The notes under the pieces: model-generated
What the model saw: the letters and a program-made list of their open reading frames with translations, nothing else
Databases searched by the model: none
Told to the model about the DNA's origin: nothing
Program-made: the position numbers and the translations under genes
In this document: in pieces, positions 56,456-64,000 of the stretch
Numbering within the stretch: position 1 is the stretch's first letter
Layout: every line of letters begins with the position of its first letter
Assembly (NCBI GenBank): GCA_034092305.1
Contig: JASJET010000132.1
Span: 2,170,001-2,234,000 of the forward strand
DNA: 64,000 nt
Direction: 5' to 3'
Origin: Diaprepes abbreviatus
Taxonomy: Eukaryota; Arthropoda; Insecta; Coleoptera; Curculionidae

Positions 56456-57479
56456 GGACTAAATTGTAAACAATATCATAATCAAAACAAATCTGACTAA
56501 CTAGAAGATATAACTTTCAAGACAACTAAATCCCGTTTAAAACTTAAATCTCTTTAGTGAATCTGACTGCTTAAGCTTATTTGATGAATTGAGAACAATT
56601 TTATTTAGAAATATGGAATATTTTTTCTGGTACAAATAAAAATAAGGTAGGACTTCAAAGGACATGATTTTTATTCAAAAAACTTCTTATAAAGCTTTAT
56701 ATTAAGTCCTTATCCCTAAAGCTATATAATAAACCTTGTTATTCGATATCAAATTATTAAAGAAAAACTTATTCTGAACTTAAGATACAGGCTCCTAAAG
56801 ATGGGTCTAGCTGTAATGATGCAACAAACCTTCTGTAATATGAAGCTAACGGTTTGAGGACTCGGAGGTTGTGTAGTTTCCAATTTCACGACGATGCAAA
56901 TTAATCCACAATTTAGTATCAAATTAAATCTATTGATAAATAATATTCTATCCATTTGTTTAATTAAAATAAATATTAACTAAATTTATTAATCAACTAA
57001 ATAGAGTGTGAATGGATTCACGTTTTTGATTGAAACGAAAATAACAATTGGAAATAACGTACACAAAAATCAACGTAATTCGAAATAATATTTCTATACT
57101 TGCGGTTTATTCATTAATCAATAAAACGATTAGGTTTTTGTTTTAAGTTGAAAAACAAGTATTTTTTATGGTAGTTTTGCCAGTAGATTGGAAGCCAGCA
57201 AGTGAATTTGTACAAAAATTTATACACTTTCCACATCATTATCACCTTTTCATCTCTTTTACAATACCTCGATTTTTCAAACTGCCTGCTTTGAGATATT
57301 TACTGTTCTAATAATATTTTAAAGATAGTGTTTAACTTATAGATAGATAGTTTATTTTTTTTTTATTTAATAACACAACTTTGCTTTCAATTTTTTTTCA
57401 CTAAGAGGCCTGTAATTTATTGTATTAAAATATCAGGAGATTAATTTAGTTTTTTCTTGACGCTCCAAAAGTGTATAAG
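56456..57479. other. AT-rich stretch without recognised features
   Basis: Nothing assignable upstream of transposon B. Confidence 0.5.
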
Positions 57480-59745
57480 TTTTACAGAGATCAACACGTT
57501 TAGGGGGGCGGTGCCAGTAGCATACACATTCCTAGTATAAGTAGCAGAATCGGGTCTATTTTCCTGAACTCAAAGCTCTTGGGGGGGGGGGGCGATCACA
57601 AGCATACACATTCCTATATTCTATTCAAGAACTAGAGAGAGTAATAAAACTGTTACCGAAACCTCCAACTTACCTGCTCCAGTGCTGCAGGTAACTGAGG
57701 ACTGCCGTAAATCTAATTATATTTAAATATTATACGCTTTTACAAATTTACTGCGACAATAAAATTTCTGATAGTTCAATTTAATTTCTGTCAGTGAGCA
57801 AAGTACACCTTACAGTGTGCCCTTAGGGATTTATCTTGTTTGCGCTTGTTTTTATATATTATTTGAGATTTGTGAGATACCCAAAAGATATCGCTTCCAC
57901 CTCTATATTTTTTCCAAAATCGTTAAATCAAAGCATTTTTTCCTCAACAAAAAACTTATTAAGATGAATGTTTATGTTGAATTAAGATATCAATATCTAG
58001 ATAATAAGGTTAAACGCTCTGTTGAGATATGTTCCAACATGACAGAAGTTGGAAAATCTACCATGTACCGAATACTGAAGGAGAAAAAAACGACTGGAAT
58101 TGTTAATCCCAAGCTACATTCGATCAAAGGCAGACGAAAAACCTCGTTGGAACAAGAGATGAAAACTGCAATAAAAGGAGTTGTACCTACATTTCATTAT
58201 GAGAAGCAGATCTCAATCGTCGGCAAAATTCTAACTAAAATCAATGAAGATTGCGATTTACCTGATATTAAAAGAACTGAATTCTGGAAATTGCGCTGAG
58301 AACTAAATTTTTGCTGGGAAAAACAAGATAGGAAATTTGTTCTTATAGATCGTCCGGAAACTGTCCATTGGAGGAGGAAATATCTCTCTCAAGTAAAAGG
58401 TGGAGTTGCTAGAAATAATACAACTTACAAAACTAGTAATTTAACTAAACTTTTGAAAGATTTTTTTTAATAAAGTGACCGCGGAAAATTGGGAAAAATC
58501 CATATAATAAAAGAATCAAACAAAATGTGGAAACTCGATCTCATGATCGGTGAGATAGAGGAACCAATTATAATTAATTTAAGCAAAGCTTCATTGACTT
58601 TGATTATGAATTAGATACGTCATGTTTACCAGTGTAAACACAACTTATTATTTAAATTTTTGTTTTTGTTGTATTTAATTTTTTAATGTTGTTTACATAT
58701 TTTTTATTTTTTTTTATATATTTTTATTTTAGTATGTCCTTCTCTTGAATTTTATATATTTAAGTCCATTTAGCCGTAAGTTTTTTATTACTTTATTATT
58801 GTATTTGTGTCTTTTTCTTAAGCGTGTGGAATTAACACGGATTTCCATTTAATAAAGTAAATTAAATAAAGATGTCAGTACAATAGAAATAAAAATAAGT
58901 AGGTCTAATTTTAACTGTAACATATAAAAAGTAATTACATTTGAATCCCCTTTTAGTGTTTAATTGTAATTCTACAGATGGTTTAAGAAATAAATAAACT
59001 AAAACGTCAAATGTCCGAAAAATGTTTTTAATTAATAATAAAATGACCGATAGCCCCAAAAAAATTTATGGGCGAATTTATTTTTTTTTATATATGTTTA
59101 ACTTCTTGTATTTTTGACAATGGATATTTTGTAAGTATTTAAAATATAACTTAGAGTTTTTTCAGAGAATAAGTCTACGTTTGAGTCTGAATGTGCCTAA
59201 AACGGTTTCTATGCCAAAATTAAAAATAATAGAAATACAGTTCTGATTGGTGTTAAATATGTCAAAATTATCTACATTTTGTAATGCATGTGAATTATTA
59301 AGAAATCATAAGAAATAAAATAATATTATAAAAACTTTTTATTTTAAGTTTATTACCGAAATAATATTCTATGTCATAAATACTTAGTGATAAAATAAAC
59401 CTTCTTCCGACGCCTATGACAAGGATTAAAATCCTTTTTAACACTTCACACTTCCAAATATCTATTGTTATCCATCCTAAATAGTCCATTATTATAGACC
59501 AGTATTTTTGATTATAAAATTTGTAACCCATTCCTATGAAAAATATATGTGTCTAACAGATTTTGCCAAAGACTAAAGAATAGGTAATTTGCGAAGAAAA
59601 AAAAGGGTAAAAAAATGATTTATTACTCACTCTAGTTTTTGAATAAACTATAGTAAAAGAGGTAAAATTGGGTCTATTTTCCTGAACTCAAAGCTCTTGA
59701 GGGGGGGGGGCGATCGCTCCCCCCCCTTGGTTCTGCACCTGATCT
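57480..59745 (+). mobile_element. Transposon B, second copy of transposon A
   Basis: Matches 13137-15308 end to end in opposite orientation: ATTCAAGAACTAGAGAGAGT at 57622, the transposase remnant, the ACGTCAAATG block near 59005, and the complement of the A left end at 59560-59670. Poly-G/C end repeats with GAACTCAAAGCTCTTG occur on both sides (57560-57590 and 59685-59725). The outer limits are approximate because the end repeats are degenerate. Confidence 0.72.
57964..58614 (+). pseudogene. Truncated Tc1-like transposase (copy B)
   Basis: From ATG at 57964 the frame runs 217 codons to TAG, with stops at 58297 and about 58468. It opens MNVYVELRYQYLDNKVKRSV, then EVGKSTMYRILKEKKTTGIV, GRRKTSLEQEMKTAIKGVV and DRKFVLIDRPETVHWRRKYL. 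Copy A shares all of these. Copy B keeps the middle open where copy A has a stop. Both lack the catalytic DDE core at the same place, so this is a shared ancestral deletion, not decay after insertion. Confidence 0.62.
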
Positions 59746-59839
59746 CGTGATGTCTACTTTCAAAGAGCACAATAAAGACATTTATGGTATCGTAGAATAA
59801 AAGAAGATCATCCCTAGAACAAGTCAACATGAAGATAAC

Positions 59840-60600
59840 TAAATTAGATCTCAGGGGCTAAATACTTGAAACAAATTAACAACGAAACTCAGGAAGGCAA
59901 AAAAGGAACAAATTAATATACAGAATTGAATAGAAACGTATGAAAAGATATAAGAGAAAACAAAGAAAAACACAGATGAACTAATAGAGAGAACAATCGA
60001 GGAAAACAAAAATTGAAAAGTACTGAAACGGAAATTAAAAATAAACATAATGTGATAAACTAATTAAAGAGGAATGATAGAACAACAGCAAACGACAGAA
60101 AAGAAATACTACAAATAATGTACTATTAAAAACTGTATAGTTCTACAAAAGGGAAAAAATCACAACAAGAAAGAAATAAATAGCCAATATTAGATCAAAA
60201 GAAATATCCTTCATAGAAAGATATGAAGTGAAGAAGGCAATAAAAAGATGAAGTGAAATTGAGTACAGGGAGAGGACAACATGGTATCCGAATTATTGAA
60301 ATATACAGGAGAAATTCTTAACAAATGTCTAGAAGAATGGAAATATTACAAGAATTGGACAGCGTGATACTAATATTACTATACAAGAAGGGGGACCAAT
60401 CAGACCTAAAAAATTACAGGCCAATAAGTCTCCTATGTCAAGTATATGAACTATTTATGAAGATAATAAATTTTTGACAAACATATTCGATCTATATCAT
60501 GATATTGGAAAAGCAGGTTCCATTTTACTCGCGACAAAAGTCTAATTTCCATGGAGTATATATTTACTTCTATAATAAACAGCTCAGAAGCTTTTCTGGA
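59840..60600 (+). pseudogene. LINE fragment before and into the RT (RTE-like)
   Basis: After allowing shifts the reading shows a basic helical linker (IRENKEKHTDELIERTIEEN), SFIERYEVKKAIKR, TRNWT, ILLYKKGDQSDLKNYRPISL and VYELFMKII, the finger motifs of an RTE-like RT. The palm with its catalytic residues is cut off near 60500-60600. Many small shifts indicate age. Confidence 0.62.
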
Positions 60601-61439
60601 AGATTAACATAATAAATAATTTGCCAAAATTAACTTCCAACTGTAAATAGAGTAATTTAAGAGAAGCACCCAATTTCATTTACTTCTCAAATTCGAGTCT
60701 CCATTCAAATTTAATATTTGTATTTCAAAACATCATTTTAAATAGGTTTTTAAAAATCAAGAAGAAAAACCAAATAAAATTTTCTTACCTTTTATAAACT
60801 TTAAATAAGGTAGTTTCGCTTCTTTCAATGTTTTTAATGAGATTTGCTAGTCTCGAGTATCGATGTTGATATAGAAAAGCATTTGGAAATATGAAAATTA
60901 TACTGCTTTTAAATATTCTTTGCCTTATTTTCTTCTTTAAATAAAAATATGTTTTTCTTTCAATTCAGTAATGGGTCTTTTACGTCTATTCCAAATGCAA
61001 AGCAACAACACTGATTTTTGCCCCTAAGAAATTGGTAATTAACTCATGGACAAATGAAAGATTTATTTTTTTTTGTATTTATTTACTTCAAACGTAAAAT
61101 CCGTTTTATAATAGTTTACGATAAATAACTAAAAAACCATAATTAAGGATAAAAAAGATCGACGCAATAATTTAAATAATACAACTAGCATATCAGAAAG
61201 ATGAAAGGAGAGAAAAAAATATACATAAAAGCAGTTACATTAACCAAAGTTGAGCCAATCTGTACTCAGGGCAGTTGTTATAAACACTTGTACCTCCAAT
61301 GATGGCCAATGTATGCCCTACGCTGAACACTCCCAATCAACTAAATACGAATTATTTATTACCGAATAATCACAACTTTTATTTGTAAAAGAAAATATTA
61401 GATTTTAATTTAAATTAATGGAATTACTGTAATACAGGA
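60601..61439. other. AT-rich stretch without recognised features
   Basis: Nothing assignable between two LINE fragments. Confidence 0.5.
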
Positions 61440-61945
61440 TTGAAACATGGTACTCTGAGTGATGCTGAGATATGTTCAACAAGATATCATCAGTTAGATA
61501 CTCGCCTATACCGTGACTATTATTAAATATCAAATCCAAAAATTGATCACAAATGATGTTAGCTGCAGAAGCAACTGTACAATAAGGCTTTTAAAATAAT
61601 TACACAATAAGATATTGAGAAGATTAAAGTCACTAAAGATCACAAACTCATGAGGTGAATAGGTATCAGTCAACTCCAAAATAACTCCACAATGGTATTT
61701 ACACACCTAGTGATCAGATAGAGGAGGGATACATAATGATTTAAACACGAACGTTTTAATATGTTCAATATGACAAAGTGTTACTTGTATTATCTTAGAT
61801 TTTAGGTTCTTATTTACTACAATTAAGGTGTCATTTCCTTTAGATTTTAAAGTAGAAGTAAAACTCCTCTCACGTCAGTAAACCTCAATATCCATAAAAC
61901 CGAATTTAGCGTCACCATAATCAGAATTAAGCCAAGTTTCTACTA
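61440..61945 (-). pseudogene. Jockey-like LINE endonuclease fragment
   Basis: The minus strand reads ETWLNSDYGDAKFGFMDIEV, SFTSTLKSKGNDTLIVVNKN, LKSKIIQVTLCHIEHI, then ILELTDTYSPHEFVIFSDFN. ETWL and the final SDFN (GDFN in active enzymes) are APE-type endonuclease motifs. Only this domain remains. Its style matches the LINE at 22.2-25.5 kb. Confidence 0.65.
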
Positions 61946-62070
61946 TATAATATTATATGTATATACAAAAAGTTGATGCTGGTAGCCGTTACTATGTGGT
62001 AGTTAATCATCTTCGGGAAATGTTTAAAAAGGAACTACTATGTTTTATACCACCAAATTTATTAAGAAAA

Positions 62071-62111
62071 CAGTGACTGCAGTTTCAACTCACAGAGTCA
62101 TTTTCAAACTG
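62071..62111 (-). ncRNA. Hammerhead-like fold at PLE 3' end
   Basis: Minus strand: CAGT, core TTGAAAA, one T, helix II GACTC-TGT-GAGTT (5 bp with a G-U), GAA, helix III ACT-GC-AGT, cleavage position C, then ACTG pairing perfectly with CAGT. As in the other PLE ends, core positions 3 and 8 are T and A. It lies about 120 bases beyond the stop codon of the PLE at 62232, where the terminal repeat is expected. Its mirror image begins at 63981 and is cut by the window edge. Confidence 0.55.
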
Positions 62112-62231
62112 AATTACAAAGGTAGACTAAGTATTCAATACAGAAACATGAAATAATTTAACAATAAATAAAAACTACCTGAAAAATTACATTATTACAA
62201 AGGGGAGGTACTAAATTTTGGGAATTAATTA

Positions 62232-63092
62232 TTATTTGGCGACAACAAATAACGGGAAAAACCCAAGTTCTGTCTGGTCATTAAGCAAATTTACATTTTT
62301 GTTTCTACTACGTTTATATATTTCTAAAGATTCAAGAATATTTAACTTTTGGCCCTTTGTTGAATAATGTAATATGTCAGTGTTACCTAAATCAGGAAAA
62401 CTGTGGCTGTGTTCTAAGCAATGGTTGGCAAAGCTCGAGTCTGTTTTTTGTAGTCTATATGATCGGTGGTGTTCTGAAAAGCGAGTTTTAAAGCTTCTAC
62501 CACTTTGTCCAATATACAAGCTATCACACTCTGAACATTTTAACTTATAAACTTCTGATTTATCAAATTTATTAATTTTATCTTTAGCATTGTAAAGGAT
62601 AGTGGACAGGTTGTGTTGAGATTTAAAGGCTACTTTTATGTTATGTTTGGAAATTATATTTCCTGATAGGGTACCACAGTATGACAAAGATATATAAGAT
62701 GAACTATCTTTATCATTTTTTATTTTGGGATATATTGAATTAAAGGCTAGTTGTTTTTATTTTTTAGTTATTAATTTCTTTATAGTTTGTTGGGAGAAAT
62801 TGTTTGATATTGCAATCCAATCAACGATATTTAGTTCCTCTTGAAGATCTTCTTCAAAGAGAGGCAAAGAGAATGCTCTATGTATCATTGAATTGTATGC
62901 AGCCATTTTGTGTTGTAAGGAGTCAAAAGAATCATTAGATTTAGTATTACCTGTAAACGTTGGTTTTCTAAAAATTTTAAAGTTACACTGATTATTGAGG
63001 TGAGATATGGTGAGATCAAGGAAATTTATGTTACGGTTATTTTCAGTTTTCCGTAAAATAAAATAAATTTTCTTGATCTCACCATATCTCAT
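62232..63092 (-). pseudogene. Penelope-like element, RT end and GIY-YIG (left arm)
   Basis: A single frame reads NNRNINFLDLTISHLNNQ (end of RT), KMAAYNSMIHRAFSLPLFEE, one TAA at 62757-62759, then VYKLKCSECDSLYIGQSGRS, RFSEHHRSYRLQKTDSSFAN, HCLEHSHSFPDLGNTDIL and LNILESLEIYKRSRNKN of a complete GIY-YIG domain, ending VVAK. Cys pair, YIG, Arg, His and the late Glu are all present, so the nuclease part alone is intact (151 codons from 62687). The RT palm is missing. The stop replaces a Gln that the right arm still has. Confidence 0.9.
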
Positions 63093-63860
63093 CTCAATAA
63101 TCAGTGTAACTTTAAAATTTTTAGAAAATCAACGTTTACAGGTAATACTATATCTAATGTTTCTTTTCACCCCTTACAACACAAAATGGCTGCATACAAT
63201 TCAATGATATATAAAGCATTCTCTTTGCCTCTCTTTGAAGAAGATCTTCTAGAGGAACTAAATATCATTGAAAGGATTGCAATATCAAACAATTTCTCCC
63301 AACAAACCGTAAAGAAATTAATAACTAAAAAACAAAAATAACTAGCTTTTAATTCAATATATCCTAAAATAAAAAATGATAAAAATAGTTCATCTTTGTC
63401 ATACTGTGGTGCTCTATCAGAAAACATAGCTAATACTCTTTCCAAACATAACATAAAAGTAGCCTTTAAATCTCAACACAATCTGTCCACTATCTTTTAC
63501 ATTGCTAAAGATAAAATTAATAAATTTGATAAATCAGGAGTTTATAAGTTAAACTGTTCAGAGTATGATAGCTTGTATATTGGACAAAATGGTAGAAGCT
63601 TTAAAACTCGCTTTTCAGAACGCCACCGATCATATAGACTACAAAAAACAGACTCGAGCTCTGCTAACCATTGCTTAGAACACAGCCACAGTTTTCCTGA
63701 TTTAGGCAACACTGACATATTACATTATTCAACAAAGGGCCAAAAGTTAAATATTCTTGAATCTTTAGAAATATATAAACATAGTAGAAATAAAAATGTA
63801 AATTTGCTTAATGACCAGACAGAACTTGGGTTTTCCCCGTTATTTGTTGTCGCCAAATAA
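63072..63860 (+). pseudogene. Penelope-like element, RT end and GIY-YIG (right arm)
   Basis: This mirrors the left arm: LDLTISHLNNQCNFKIFRKS, KMAAYNSMIYKAFSLPLFEE, TKKQK, TAA, LAFNSIYPKI, then an open 154-codon part with VYKLNCSEYDSLYIGQNGRS, RFSERHRSYRLQKTDSSSAN and LNILESLEIYKHSRNKN. One Cys of the lead-in pair is Tyr here, and the expected first His of EHH is Arg. Its nonsense codon is two codons away from the one in the left arm, so the two arms decayed independently. Confidence 0.9.
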
Positions 63861-64000
63861 TAATTAGTTCCCAAAATTTAGTACCTCCCCTTTATAATAA
63901 TGTAATTTTTCAGGTAGTGTTTATTTATTGTTAAATTATCTCATGTTTCTGTATTGAATAATTACTCTACCTTTGTAATTCAGTTTGAAAATGACTCTGT

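Larger units (their letters stand above)
62071..64000. repeat. Large inverted duplication of a PLE
   Basis: The left arm 62071-63028 and right arm 63065-64000 (continuing past the window) are reverse complements with scattered differences, around a 36-base centre (63029-63064). Each arm holds the RT end, the GIY-YIG domain and the 3' end of the same PLE, with coding strands pointing away from the centre. Confidence 0.93.

Overview
The window looks like a transposon-rich intergenic block of an arthropod nuclear genome, most likely an insect; the species cannot be fixed from the sequence. The DNA is very AT-rich, about twenty long (TA)n tracts are scattered through it, and no host gene with recognisable exons is visible. 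Every coding region I can assign belongs to a mobile element: Penelope-like elements (PLEs) with GIY-YIG domains, non-LTR retrotransposons of several clades, and Tc1/mariner transposons of DD34D and DD41D type. There are also foldback/MITE-like repeats and one LTR-like segment with a polypurine tract. All but one of the coding regions are broken.

Layout. 0-3 kb: a 5'-truncated LINE sits inside one arm of an inverted repeat. 3.7-8.3 kb: PLE copies in head-to-tail order. 8.3-13 kb: mostly featureless, with one LTR-like segment. 13.1-15.3 kb: transposon 'A', with a truncated Tc1-like transposase; its second copy, 'B', lies at 57.5-59.7 kb. 15.8-17.2 kb: a 321-bp tandem and inverted repeat in which every unit carries a hammerhead ribozyme. 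18-21 kb: PLE fragments and (TA)n. 22.2-25.5 kb: a jockey-like LINE interrupted by a deleted mariner. 26-27.5 kb: a PLE-end palindrome between (TA)n tracts, then a PLE fragment. 28.4-31.8 kb: three LINE fragments and a GC-rich insert. 32.4-36.7 kb: a PLE with 40-bp inverted ends, an inverted pair of hammerhead units, and more PLE fragments. 36.7-42.5 kb: three DD41D mariner-like copies, one with an intact 360-codon transposase and roughly 580-bp terminal inverted repeats. 43-49 kb: hammerhead-like repeat units, a PLE and a Tc1/mariner pseudogene. 50.5-51.7 kb: two foldback repeats. 52.9-55.8 kb: two converging LINE fragments. 59.8-64 kb: LINE fragments and a large inverted PLE duplication that runs off the right edge.

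The strongest signal is not a protein. Three unrelated repeat families here carry hammerhead ribozyme folds or hammerhead-like cores, and the 3' ends of several PLEs carry a shorter hammerhead-like fold whose core reads TTGAAAA instead of CTGANGA. That is a paired change at positions 3 and 8, which contact each other in the full-length ribozyme. Most of these units lie in inverted pairs and abut (TA)n tracts, suggesting ribozyme-bearing, PLE-linked retroelements that accumulate as inverted or tandem units next to TA microsatellites. The sequence shows the folds and the arrangement. Activity and mobilisation by PLEs are inference.
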